DNA of 64,000 nucleotides from Bacteroidales bacterium UBA3810 (GTDB taxonomy: Bacteria; Bacteroidota; Bacteroidia; Bacteroidales; Paludibacteraceae). Positions within the stretch are counted from its first letter, which is position 1. The number at the start of each line of letters is the position of its first letter. The position numbers and the translations under genes were made by a program. The notes beneath the pieces are model-generated. The model worked only from the letters and a program-made list of their open reading frames with translations, was not told the origin of the DNA and did not search any database. Below are positions 49,219 through 57,082 of this stretch, one piece after another. The DNA is taken from NCBI GenBank assembly GCA_002368645.1, contig DFEE01000006.1:124001-188000 (forward strand). The letters run 5' to 3'.

Positions 49219-50569
49219 GCGCTATATCATAGGCTTTGCGATAGTACTTGAAGAAGGCATTCCAATCGGCTTTCTTACCTACTAAAGCTGCGGCATGCGA
49301 TGCTGCGGCTTTTTCTATGTCACTCATCGCCGCAAATCGCTCAACAGTCAGCGCTATTGAGTTGGCAACGTCGTAGTAATTGGAATCGCTGCGGTGAATA
49401 ACCTCCACGCCCTGTTCGATAGTCTCAATATGGTTTTCTAGACACCATAACCCGAACCCGGCTTTATCTGTTGTTATGGTCGGCACACCATATGCGACAG
49501 ACTCTAAGGGTGTGTAACCCCATGGCTCGTAGTAAGAAGGGAAACAAGTCAAATCAAGTGCTGCCAAACGCTTAAAGTAGTCCTTGAGGTAGACGGGCAC
49601 AAAGTGAATATCAACTTCTCCGACCCGGTAATCCTCTCGCTCTAAATAGGGTATCATTACATAAACCTCTAATGGGCAGCGTACCCGGGAAACGGCATCT
49701 AAGAAGACATCAATACCCTTGTTCTTTATCTCTAATCTACCGGCTATACCTATCCGCAACTTGCCTTTATGGGCAGTTTTTTTGATTTCGTAGGGTTTAT
49801 TAAAGCCATTCGGAGTCACGATATCTACGGGTTTATTGAGCAATTGCTTACACTCTTTGGCAGTAAGGTCTGATACGGTAGTGAAGCAATCTGCCCATAT
49901 GGCGGCTTGTTTCTCAGCTGAGTGCTTGGAGACCATATTTAACTCCTCTGCCATTTGGTCACCGTCATAGCCTTCAAAATAGTCGTAAAGGGGTTTGCCG
50001 TTGCCGGCGATAGAACGACCGATGGAAGTGGCGTGTGTCGTAAATAATGTGCCTATTGAAGGACAGAATGCGCGCAGGTAGAAGATGCTAAAAGCGGTCT
50101 GCCACTCGTTCGCGTGCGCTACAATTGCAGGGCGCTGCTTGGTTTTGACCTCTATGAAGGCCGCTAAGGAAGCCATTACCTGCCCCGTTGCATAACCGAA
50201 AAGACAAGACTCGTCATAATCACCGTAGGCGGCATGGGACTTAACTCCGAAATTAGCCCAAGCCCACCCGTAGATGTCGTTTTTCTTTGCCCATAAATGG
50301 TCCCAATTATAGAGAATGGCAATGGGTTTACCCGGTACTTGCCAATGACCTATACGAACAGGAATAGGGGCTTGCCATCCCTTAAAGAGTTTCTTGTCTT
50401 CTTTGAAATCCATGTCACTGTGTTCCCCGAAATCGGGTCCAAAGAATACGACATGCTCGGGGCATTCCTCCTCCATTTTTGCTGCGCGGGTTGATAAGAC
50501 CGCATAAATGCCGCCAACTTTGTTACATACCTCCCAGGAGGTCTCAAATATATAATCCGGTTTTTTCAT
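49160..50569 (-). CDS. Glycogen synthase, GYS-like (GT3 type)
   Basis: 469 residues from ATG 50569 (MKKPDYIFETSWEV), right after the miaA stop. N-terminus FETSWEVCNKVGGIYAVLST has the K-x-G-G donor loop; VAHANEWQTAFSIFYLR; TLFTTHATSIGRSIAG; VTPNGFN; and SYYEPWGYTPLESVAYGVPT, the donor-site E-x7-E of the eukaryote-like glycogen synthase family used by Bacteroidota. It would elongate glycogen; UDP- or ADP-glucose preference is not readable. With pulA at 23288 it suggests alpha-glucan storage and debranching. Confidence 0.88.
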   Translation of the reverse strand: MKKPDYIFETSWEVCNKVGGIYAVLSTRAAKMEEECPEHVVFFGPDFGEHSDMDFKEDKKLFKGWQAPIPVRIGHWQVPGKPIAILYNWDHLWAKKNDIYGWAWANFGVKSHAAYGDYDESCLFGYATGQVMASLAAFIEVKTKQRPAIVAHANEWQTAFSIFYLRAFCPSIGTLFTTHATSIGRSIAGNGKPLYDYFEGYDGDQMAEELNMVSKHSAEKQAAIWADCFTTVSDLTAKECKQLLNKPVDIVTPNGFNKPYEIKKTAHKGKLRIGIAGRLEIKNKGIDVFLDAVSRVRCPLEVYVMIPYLEREDYRVGEVDIHFVPVYLKDYFKRLAALDLTCFPSYYEPWGYTPLESVAYGVPTITTDKAGFGLWCLENHIETIEQGVEVIHRSDSNYYDVANSIALTVERFAAMSDIEKAAASHAAALVGKKADWNAFFKYYRKAYDIALTKSLKRVGAKPSNGRSTK

Positions 50570-51432
50570 AATGCTACCCATTGTATCTCATTATCTCTCC
50601 GCCACCATGTAATCTGCCGTTTGGCGTAATGACGACTATTTTGTTGAATCATTTTAATGGCGTCATCTAAAGAACATCGCCCTTGCAGATAGGCATGTAA
50701 CTCCTTATACCCTACTGTGTTAAGACTGTTCGGTATTAGTTCACCGACTATTTCAAATGCTCTTTTTGCCTCTTCCAGCAATCCATTGTCCATCATCTTG
50801 AGTACTCTTTCATTGATACGTTGATAGAGTACCTCGCGCTCTCGTATAAGTCCTATCTTCTGAACCTTAAAGTCCCGTGCGGCTCGCCGTCCCTTTCGGA
50901 GTTGGGAATAACTCTCCCCTGTCTGGTAGCAGATTTCCAAGCAGTGCATTAGCCGTTGGGGATTGGCGTGGTCCACGATCTCCCAATAAGCGGGGTCTAA
51001 CCGTTGTACCTCTGTTTGCAACCCCGTCAATCCTTCATGCCGATAGAGTTGCTGAACCTTCTTGCGATAGGCGGGTTCGACATTCGGTATATCGTCTAAT
51101 CCGTTGCACACCGCGTCGATGTACATCATTGACCCGCCGGTTAAGATGACTTTGGGATATTGGCTTATTACCTCTAAGGCGTCACGGGCGTATTGTCCTG
51201 CGTTGTAGTCTTCTACAATAGACTTCGTACCGACAAAGAAATGTGGTACCAATGCTTGCTCCTCTTCCGTCGGAGCAGCAGTGCCTATCGGTAATTCTCT
51301 GTAAATCTGACGACTGTCGGCATTGATGATAGGACATCCCCACCGTTGCGCCATCTCCAACGCATAAGCAGTCTTACCTACACCCGTCGGACCTACTATA
51401 ACTTGTACTATTCGATCAGTAGATGGAGTCAT
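50566..51432 (-). CDS. miaA: tRNA dimethylallyltransferase
   Basis: 288 residues. It transfers dimethylallyl to A37 of tRNAs reading UNN codons. P-loop VIVGPTGVGKTAYALEMA at residues 10-27, INADSRQIYRELPIGTAAP, VILTGGSMMYIDAVCNGLDD, and a C-terminal region with NSLNTVGYKEL. It overlaps the preceding gene by 17 bases and the glycogen synthase ATG by 4. Confidence 0.95.
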   Translation of the reverse strand: MTPSTDRIVQVIVGPTGVGKTAYALEMAQRWGCPIINADSRQIYRELPIGTAAPTEEEQALVPHFFVGTKSIVEDYNAGQYARDALEVISQYPKVILTGGSMMYIDAVCNGLDDIPNVEPAYRKKVQQLYRHEGLTGLQTEVQRLDPAYWEIVDHANPQRLMHCLEICYQTGESYSQLRKGRRAARDFKVQKIGLIREREVLYQRINERVLKMMDNGLLEEAKRAFEIVGELIPNSLNTVGYKELHAYLQGRCSLDDAIKMIQQNSRHYAKRQITWWRRDNEIQWVAL

Positions 51433-51967
51433 CGAAACTCATGTCGCTGAAACCCTCCATGTCAATATCGTCTTCGTTGTACTGACTGTCGCCGTAGAAA
51501 TCTTCGTCAGACTCCCATGCCGCGCGGCCGTCCTTACCTACAATACCCTCTAACGACTCTTCCTTTTGCAACTGTTCAGGTGCTTTTCCAGCTTTTTCGA
51601 CACACCGAACCCCTTTTACATTGCCGGGCAATATCTCCTTAAGCGCACCGAAGAAATAGCGTTCAAACATCGGGTCAAAGATATAGATGAGACGTTGACC
51701 TTGTTCCGTCAATAAATCAGATAGTTTGGTCTCCTCCATCACCATATTGTCGTACTCAAAACTATTCCCCATGGGTATCAAGGTCACTTCCTGCTCTTTT
51801 TCCCACTGTTCATTACATAGGAAAAAGGACGTCATTTGGTCATCGGGGTATTTCACAGAGGCTAAAATGGCCTTATGTAAATCCAGGAAGGTTGCTTCGG
51901 GATTGCATTCAAACACCCTCAGAAAATGCTCACCTTCCTCACATCTGAATTGAATTTTATATTTCAT
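51416..51967 (-). CDS. Plasmid pRiA4b ORF-3-like (IS1096 TnpR-like) family protein
   Basis: 183 residues from ATG 51967 (MKYKIQFRCEEGEHFLRVFE). The N-terminal half (ECNPEATFLDLHKAILASV, MTSFFLCNEQWEKE, LIYIFDPMFERYFFGAL) fits the pRiA4b ORF-3-like domain, a small domain often found in chromosomal genes of Bacteroidales despite its mobile-element name. The C-terminal third is strongly acidic (DEDFYGDSQYNEDDIDMEGF) and probably disordered. Role unknown. It lies between rfbA and miaA in one operon and has no sign of mobility. Confidence 0.8.
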   Translation of the reverse strand: MKYKIQFRCEEGEHFLRVFECNPEATFLDLHKAILASVKYPDDQMTSFFLCNEQWEKEQEVTLIPMGNSFEYDNMVMEETKLSDLLTEQGQRLIYIFDPMFERYFFGALKEILPGNVKGVRCVEKAGKAPEQLQKEESLEGIVGKDGRAAWESDEDFYGDSQYNEDDIDMEGFSDMSFDDSIY

Positions 51968-51984
51968 ATCTGTACTATTATCTG

Positions 51985-52851
51985 TCAATTGCTATGTCCC
52001 AAACTCTCCAAGTACCTGCCATAGGCGGTTTTCATCTCTTTGCCCAAGGCATGTAATTGGTCTAAACTAATCCATCCGTTATGCCAGGCTATTTCCTCAA
52101 TACATGCGACATAAAAGCCTTGCCTGTTCTGTATGGTCGCAATATAGTTGCCGGCATCTAAGAGACTGTCGCAGTTTCCTGTGTCTAACCAGGCGAAACC
52201 TCGGGTGAAGAGTTTGACTTTCAATGTTCCTTCTGCCAAGTAGAGTTTGTTCAAATCCGTTATCTCATACTCTCCGCGAGCGGAGGGCTTCAATGATGCG
52301 GCTTTATCGCACACGGTCTCGTCGTAGAAATATAGCCCCGGAATGGCATAATTGGATTTGGGTTTAGCCGGTTTCTCCTCTAAAGACAAAACCTTTCCTT
52401 CTTCGTCAAATTCTACCACACCATAGGCGCTTGGATCCTTCACTTCGTAACCGAAGATACAAGCTCCTCTTTCTAATCCCGCAGCGTCGCGCAACATGCG
52501 CTCGAACCCCATCCCGTGGAACATGTTATCGCCTAATATCAGGCAGCCCTTATCGCCATTGAGGAACTCTTTACCGATTACAAATGCTTGTGCCAACCCG
52601 TTGGGGACTTCCTGAACTTTGTACATTAAACGCATCCCTAATCGAGTCCCATCGCCTAATAACTCCTCAAACATCGGTAAGTCACGTGGTGTGGATATAA
52701 TCAGCACTTCCCGTATGCCCGCCAGCATAAGCGTTGATAGCGGGTAATAGATCATCGGTTTGTCATATACCGGCATGATCTGTTTGCTGATTGCTTTACT
52801 CAGGGGGTAGAGCCGCGTAGCCGAACCGCCTGCTAAAATAATGCCTTTCAT
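51985..52851 (-). CDS. rfbA: Glucose-1-phosphate thymidylyltransferase
   Basis: 288 residues. First step of dTDP-rhamnose synthesis (dTTP plus glucose-1-phosphate). KGIILAGGSATRLYPLSKAI at residues 2-21, KPMIYYPLSTLMLAGIRE, ILGDNMFHGMGFERML, GYEVKDPSAYGVVEFD, EEKPAKPKSNYAIPGLYFYD and TRGFAWLDTGNCDSLLDAG. Complete at the RmlA length. First gene of the rfbA-pRiA4b ORF3-miaA-glycogen synthase operon. Confidence 0.96.
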   Translation of the reverse strand: MKGIILAGGSATRLYPLSKAISKQIMPVYDKPMIYYPLSTLMLAGIREVLIISTPRDLPMFEELLGDGTRLGMRLMYKVQEVPNGLAQAFVIGKEFLNGDKGCLILGDNMFHGMGFERMLRDAAGLERGACIFGYEVKDPSAYGVVEFDEEGKVLSLEEKPAKPKSNYAIPGLYFYDETVCDKAASLKPSARGEYEITDLNKLYLAEGTLKVKLFTRGFAWLDTGNCDSLLDAGNYIATIQNRQGFYVACIEEIAWHNGWISLDQLHALGKEMKTAYGRYLESLGHSN

Positions 52852-52885
52852 AATATCTGTATGATTAGTTCAATACTTTTGCGCA

Positions 52886-52917
52886 CAAAAATACTCAAAA
52901 AAAAACGAATATGCAAA
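52886..52917 (-). promoter_or_regulatory. Promoter of rfbA operon
   Basis: Minus strand: -33 TTTGCATATTCG (52917-52906), 20 bases, -7 TATTTTTG (52893-52886), about 35 bases before the ATG. Confidence 0.74.
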
Positions 52918-53028
52918 TTTTCCCAAGGAAAAATGTCTAAAATCTGGATTTTGTAATGAGATTAGATGAAATCGTATGATTTTTGAGTAGAGAGCACGTT
53001 GATTAAGTTGGTTATTTTATATTTTTCT

Positions 53029-53316
53029 TCAAAAACTAACGAGGATGGAGGTTAAAATATAGGGTAGGGCGCCAATTAAAACCCCTTTACTAAGCCGCCA
53101 AGTGTCCGTCGTGTAAAAGACAAAGATGAGTGCTAAGTCAGGAAATACACTTACCAGGAGCAATTTATTTAGAACTGACCCCATCTCGAACTGAAAGGTG
53201 GATAAAGCGTACCATAGGTTATTGGCATTGATATAGAGCAATCCGAAAATGGCCGGTAGTGCGAGTCCTATGACAATGCCTACCCAATAACGGTCTATAC
53301 GCTCTTTGAAACTCAT
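53029..53316 (-). CDS. Small membrane protein downstream of surE
   Basis: 95 residues with three hydrophobic segments (WVGIVIGLALPAIFGLLYI, LLLVSVFPDLALIFVFYTT, GVLIGALPYILTSILVSF). The ATG overlaps the surE stop (ATGA), so it is translationally coupled. I do not recognise a functional family. It is the last gene of the operon; the region 52918-53028 after it holds nothing I can name. Confidence 0.75.
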   Translation of the reverse strand: MSFKERIDRYWVGIVIGLALPAIFGLLYINANNLWYALSTFQFEMGSVLNKLLLVSVFPDLALIFVFYTTDTWRLSKGVLIGALPYILTSILVSF

Positions 53317-54056
53317 AGTGCAGGGTAAAAAGTCATATCGGGCGTGCAGGGTTGGATGGAGATGAACCCGTTGTGCAGGGCATACTCGTCCGTATCGGTA
53401 GCGTCGGGTTCGTCATTGACATAATAACCGACAAGTCCATAGAGTGTCGAACCATCCTCCGCAACTCCTTTTGGGGCAATCTCATCTGCCCAGTGTCCGC
53501 GACACTGACGCGCCCATTGGACGCCTTCAATCGGTCCTAACGGGGCATTGATATTATAACACATACCGGTTGGCCATTCACGATTAAGTAACTCCTCCGT
53601 AATCGGGCGAATATAAGGCAGGAAATGACTTAAGTCGGTCGTTGTGTTGTTGTCATAAATGGAGAACCCGATGGCGCGGATATTATGCTCTGCACCTATG
53701 AGACAAGCACCTATTGTACCTGAGTAGATGGCGTTGATAGACGCGTTAGAGCCGTGGTTGATGCCGCTGACAATAAGGTCAATGGCACTTTCATCTCCCT
53801 TAAAGATAATATTAAGGGCAATCTTAACGCAGTCGCTGGGTGTTCCGCTTGTGATGTATATATCCACATCTTCGCGCGCATGGTCAATCACTTTCTTGAG
53901 GGTTATCAGTTTTGTGGAGGAAATGGCGTTGCTAAAGCCGGAGCGTGGTCCGTCGGGTGCAAGTACTGTGACATGCCCCAATTGGCGCATAATATCCGTC
54001 AGTGCTAAAATGCCTTGTGAGCCCCAACCGTCATCGTTTGTTATCAATATATTCAT
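53313..54056 (-). CDS. surE: 5'/3'-nucleotidase SurE
   Basis: 247 residues. Metal-dependent survival-protein nucleotidase. N-terminus MNILITNDDGWGSQGILAL with the catalytic DD, FSNAISS, TSGTPSDCVKIAL, and VSGINHGSNASINAIYSGTIGA. Full SurE length. It lies 18 bases after glmM. Confidence 0.95.
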   Translation of the reverse strand: MNILITNDDGWGSQGILALTDIMRQLGHVTVLAPDGPRSGFSNAISSTKLITLKKVIDHAREDVDIYITSGTPSDCVKIALNIIFKGDESAIDLIVSGINHGSNASINAIYSGTIGACLIGAEHNIRAIGFSIYDNNTTTDLSHFLPYIRPITEELLNREWPTGMCYNINAPLGPIEGVQWARQCRGHWADEIAPKGVAEDGSTLYGLVGYYVNDEPDATDTDEYALHNGFISIQPCTPDMTFYPAL

Positions 54057-54074
54057 AAATACTCAATAGTCAGT

Positions 54075-55442
54075 TTATATAATATCCATTACTTTATGCG
54101 CTAAGGCATCTGCTTCCGCCATAGTTGCGGCTTCGGAATAGACGCGGATAATGGGCTCTGTATTGGATTTACGCAAATGTACCCAGCCTTCCTTAAAGTC
54201 TATTTTAACACCGTCTATGTCGTTGATACGCTCGGACTTAAAGACCTCTTTGACATGGGCAAGGATATTGTCCACATCCATGGCTGGCGTAAGGTCAATA
54301 CGGTTCTTGGAAATACAATAGTTAGGATAAGTTTGTCTCAATTCGGAAACCTTCATTTTTTTCTGTGCCAATAAGCTCAGGAAAAGTGCTACTCCGACAA
54401 GAGCGTCACGTCCGTAGTGCGCTGCGGGATAGATGACACCCCCGTTTCCTTCACCGCCGATTACGGCATTGACGCGTTTCATCTCGGTTACTACATTAAC
54501 TTCTCCGACAGCAGCAGCGGAGTAAGTACCGCCATGTGCGCGGGTGATATCACTTAAGGCGCGGGTTGAGGAGAGATTGGAACAAGTGTTGCCTTTAGTG
54601 TGTGAGAGTACATAATCCGCTACCGAGACGAGGGTATATTCCTCTCCGAACATCTCTCCGTTTTCGCAGATGATGGCAAGCCTGTCCACATCGGGATCTA
54701 CCACAAAACCGACATCAGCGCGTCCCTCTTTCATGAGGTCGCTAATCTGCTTTAGATTTTGAGGAATCGGTTCAGGGTTGTGCGCAAAATGTCCGGTAGG
54801 TTCCGTGTTCAGGCCAATTATATTGGTTACTCCAAGTGCTTTGAGCATCGCGGGTATGGCGAGTCCGCCTACAGAATTGACGGTATCAATCGCCACGGTA
54901 AAATGGGCAGCCTCTATTGCCGGCTTGTTCACCAATTGCAGACCTGATACTTGCTCCACATGATAGGGGAGGTAATCCTTATGTGTGACATGACCTATTT
55001 GCTCAACGGGTGCAAAAACAAATCCTTCCTCTTCGGCTATCTTTAAGACCTGTTTGCCTTCGGCGTCGTTGAGGAACTCTCCGTGCTCGTTGAGTAGTTT
55101 AAGTGCGTTCCATTGGATAGGGTTGTGACTGGCAGTCAGGATTATACCTCCGGCGGCTTGTTCAGCCGTGACGGCAATCTCCGTGGTTGGCGTCGTGGCT
55201 AAGCCGATATTGATGACATCATAGCCCATGCCGATTAAGGTTCCTGTGACTACGTAATCCACCATTTCGCCGCTGATACGGGCATCGCGACCGACTACAA
55301 TCTTCTTATTATCGGGTAAGGCAATATGCCTCTGTACGGCATATGCTGCCGTAAAACGGACTATGTCAAGGGGATTAAGACCCTCTCCAACCGGACCACC
55401 GATGGTCCCTCTGATACCGGAAATAGATTTAACTAAACTCAT
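54075..55442 (-). CDS. glmM: Phosphoglucosamine mutase
   Basis: 455 residues from ATG 55442 (MSLVKSISGIRGTIGG); the frame extends to 55535 through the previous gene. It interconverts glucosamine-6- and -1-phosphate for UDP-GlcNAc. The phosphorylated Ser is in IILTASHNPIQWNALKLL; metal loop VDPDVDRLAI; sugar loop GGEGNGGVIYP; phosphate loop RKSNTEPIIRVYSEA. The TASHNP form is common in Bacteroidota GlmM. It overlaps DUF4827 by ATGA. Confidence 0.93.
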   Translation of the reverse strand: MSLVKSISGIRGTIGGPVGEGLNPLDIVRFTAAYAVQRHIALPDNKKIVVGRDARISGEMVDYVVTGTLIGMGYDVINIGLATTPTTEIAVTAEQAAGGIILTASHNPIQWNALKLLNEHGEFLNDAEGKQVLKIAEEEGFVFAPVEQIGHVTHKDYLPYHVEQVSGLQLVNKPAIEAAHFTVAIDTVNSVGGLAIPAMLKALGVTNIIGLNTEPTGHFAHNPEPIPQNLKQISDLMKEGRADVGFVVDPDVDRLAIICENGEMFGEEYTLVSVADYVLSHTKGNTCSNLSSTRALSDITRAHGGTYSAAAVGEVNVVTEMKRVNAVIGGEGNGGVIYPAAHYGRDALVGVALFLSLLAQKKMKVSELRQTYPNYCISKNRIDLTPAMDVDNILAHVKEVFKSERINDIDGVKIDFKEGWVHLRKSNTEPIIRVYSEAATMAEADALAHKVMDII

Positions 55443-55981
55443 CGTTTGATTTGCATTCTTAATTGATAACCATAGGGCGTCACCGTGTTTTGGTCTGCAG
55501 TGAAGCCCTGTTTGGAAGGACAAATGATGGTACACTCCGAGCCGGAATACTCCATGAGTCTGACGGCTTCATGCCATGCCGTGCAGGCATTTTGGTAGTC
55601 CGTGAGGTACATGAACTCAACGGGGTAAGCACTGTCTAAGGGCGACCAGTAACTAATAGTGTCCGCATTTTCGGTAAGGGTGTATTTCTTATACCGCATC
55701 ACCACGTGTTCGGATACTGCTATGGGTTCTTTTCCTTCCGTTGCACCGCGACGGATTAAATGGAAATACAGATTGTCATACCCCGGCACTTGATAATAGG
55801 TGCTATCGGTCCATGCTGTGTCTGCGGGTAACTCGGTCACTATGTGCAAATGATTGCGGGAGATGAAGTTCTTAATCAACTTTTTCTCCGCATTGAGTTG
55901 CCGCGAATACGTCGTTGTATTCGAACATGAGGCTAACAGCGCAATGCCCAAGAGGCTTAAAATGATTGTTTTTAGTTTCAT
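55439..55981 (-). CDS. DUF4827 lipoprotein (FKBP-like)
   Basis: 180 residues. Lipoprotein signal LSLLGIALLASC. The body (LIKNFISRNHLHIVTELPAD, YYQVPGYDNLYFHLIRRG, VVMRYKKYTLTENADTISYW, CTIICPSKQGF) matches the Bacteroidales-specific DUF4827, a divergent FKBP fold. It lies directly next to another FKBP-like lipoprotein and glmM, an arrangement I know from other Bacteroidales. Probably an envelope protein; no catalytic assignment. Confidence 0.85.
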   Translation of the reverse strand: MKLKTIILSLLGIALLASCSNTTTYSRQLNAEKKLIKNFISRNHLHIVTELPADTAWTDSTYYQVPGYDNLYFHLIRRGATEGKEPIAVSEHVVMRYKKYTLTENADTISYWSPLDSAYPVEFMYLTDYQNACTAWHEAVRLMEYSGSECTIICPSKQGFTADQNTVTPYGYQLRMQIKR

Positions 55982-56517
55982 AATCTTCTATTGACGTAAA
56001 TCTCAATAATACAATTGGTATAAGGCGGAACGGCATCATTACCGGTAGCGCCGTAAGCAGTGTACCATGGACAAATAAGTGTTCGTGACTCTCCGTCTCG
56101 CATGCCCCAAATGACCTCATCTACCGCCATTGGCAGATGTTCGCTGTTCGGTCGTACTAAGCGGTCTTCTTGCACCATGAGTGTGCTGTCGAGGCGTAGG
56201 ATAGTCAGTACAACTTCAGCGGCGCGTGTGTCATCGTCGGTGTCATGCCTCTCGGCTTGGGAACGCACACTCCATGCCCCGCATTCCAATTGATATGCGT
56301 CTATGTCCTTACTCCGTATATAGGCGGAGACTTGTCTGTCTGCCTCCGCGGCAAGGCGCTCATTGAGTGCCATCAAGGTCAGTAGTGTGGTGTCAGTCGC
56401 TTGCACTTGCCCGGTGCGATAGGAAGGACGCTGGGGCGCGGGTTTGTCGCAACCCGACAATAGAGCGCTTGTAACGGCAACCAAAGCAACGGTGGCTAAG
56501 CGATACACTCTTTTCAT
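55978..56517 (-). CDS. FKBP-like lipoprotein
   Basis: 179 residues. Lipoprotein signal VALVAVTSALLSGC. The C-terminal half has PMAVDEVIWGMRDGESRTLI and TAYGATGNDAVPPYTNCIIE, the pattern of the last strands of FKBP-type peptidyl-prolyl isomerases (V.GLxxMxxGExxxxxIP...YGxxG...IPPxxxLxFxxEL). Many active-site aromatics are not evident, so activity is uncertain. ATGA overlap with the DUF4827 gene. Confidence 0.8.
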   Translation of the reverse strand: MKRVYRLATVALVAVTSALLSGCDKPAPQRPSYRTGQVQATDTTLLTLMALNERLAAEADRQVSAYIRSKDIDAYQLECGAWSVRSQAERHDTDDDTRAAEVVLTILRLDSTLMVQEDRLVRPNSEHLPMAVDEVIWGMRDGESRTLICPWYTAYGATGNDAVPPYTNCIIEIYVNRRL

Positions 56518-56525
56518 AAAAAAGG

Positions 56526-57014
56526 TTATTCCACCCCGTTCGTTACTTGGTGATAGGTATGGAGGGATAAGTTATCGCTGACCACTTTGATAGCATAGGT
56601 CTTGGCAAACCCGAATGCCGCTATATATGCCAATTCCATGTCAAAGACGCAGTCATGAAAATCGCTCTCAAGTACAAAGTCTGACCCTGAGTAGCAGACG
56701 GAGTCAATGTGTGCAACCTTAAGGTATTGAGGCGGCAAAGTGTCTAACGGTTGGAAGGGTTCGGTATAGCCGCAGTGCGGGTGATTGAGACGGCTGTCTT
56801 GTACACGCACGACAGAACCGATTTCAAAGTTAGCAGAACCGGCATAACCGATATTGAGAATAGTGGAGTCTTTGGGGAGCGTCTGCGCTGCGCGGATGAC
56901 ATTGATTGCGCCTACGCCGGTAACCACCACTTCCCACTCATCCTGAGGTAATTTCAGATACTTATCGATAAGGGCTCTTTCGCCCTCTTCGGCAATTAAA
57001 ATATACTTCTTCAT
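56526..57014 (-). CDS. Nucleoside phosphorylase / nucleosidase-like protein
   Basis: 162 residues from ATG 57014 (MKKYILIAEEGERALIDK). It has VVVTGVGAINVIRAA, STILNIGYAGSANFEIGSVV and CVFDMELAYIAAFG, then IKVVSDNLS. These are the G-x-G, NxGxAG, xDMExAA and SDxxD landmarks of the MTA/SAH nucleosidase and PNP superfamily, in a shortened protein (MTAN is about 230 residues). Which nucleoside it handles is not clear. First gene of the operon that runs to the small membrane protein at 53029. Confidence 0.82.
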   Translation of the reverse strand: MKKYILIAEEGERALIDKYLKLPQDEWEVVVTGVGAINVIRAAQTLPKDSTILNIGYAGSANFEIGSVVRVQDSRLNHPHCGYTEPFQPLDTLPPQYLKVAHIDSVCYSGSDFVLESDFHDCVFDMELAYIAAFGFAKTYAIKVVSDNLSLHTYHQVTNGVE

Positions 57015-57036
57015 GCACTTAATCCTAATTTTGCCG

Positions 57037-57068
57037 CAAAGATACAAAATATTTTTGATATATGCAAA
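57037..57068 (-). promoter_or_regulatory. Promoter of the nucleosidase-glmM-surE operon
   Basis: Minus strand: -33 TTTGCATATATC (57068-57057), 20 bases, -7 TATCTTTG (57044-57037); ATG at 57014. Confidence 0.74.
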
Positions 57069-57082
57069 TAAAAGTGTATTTT

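Noticed and set aside
51416..51967. Mobile element, because of the pRiA4b ORF-3/IS1096 family name
   Set aside because: No transposase, inverted repeats or target duplication nearby. The domain is common in chromosomal genes and here it sits inside an rfbA-miaA operon.
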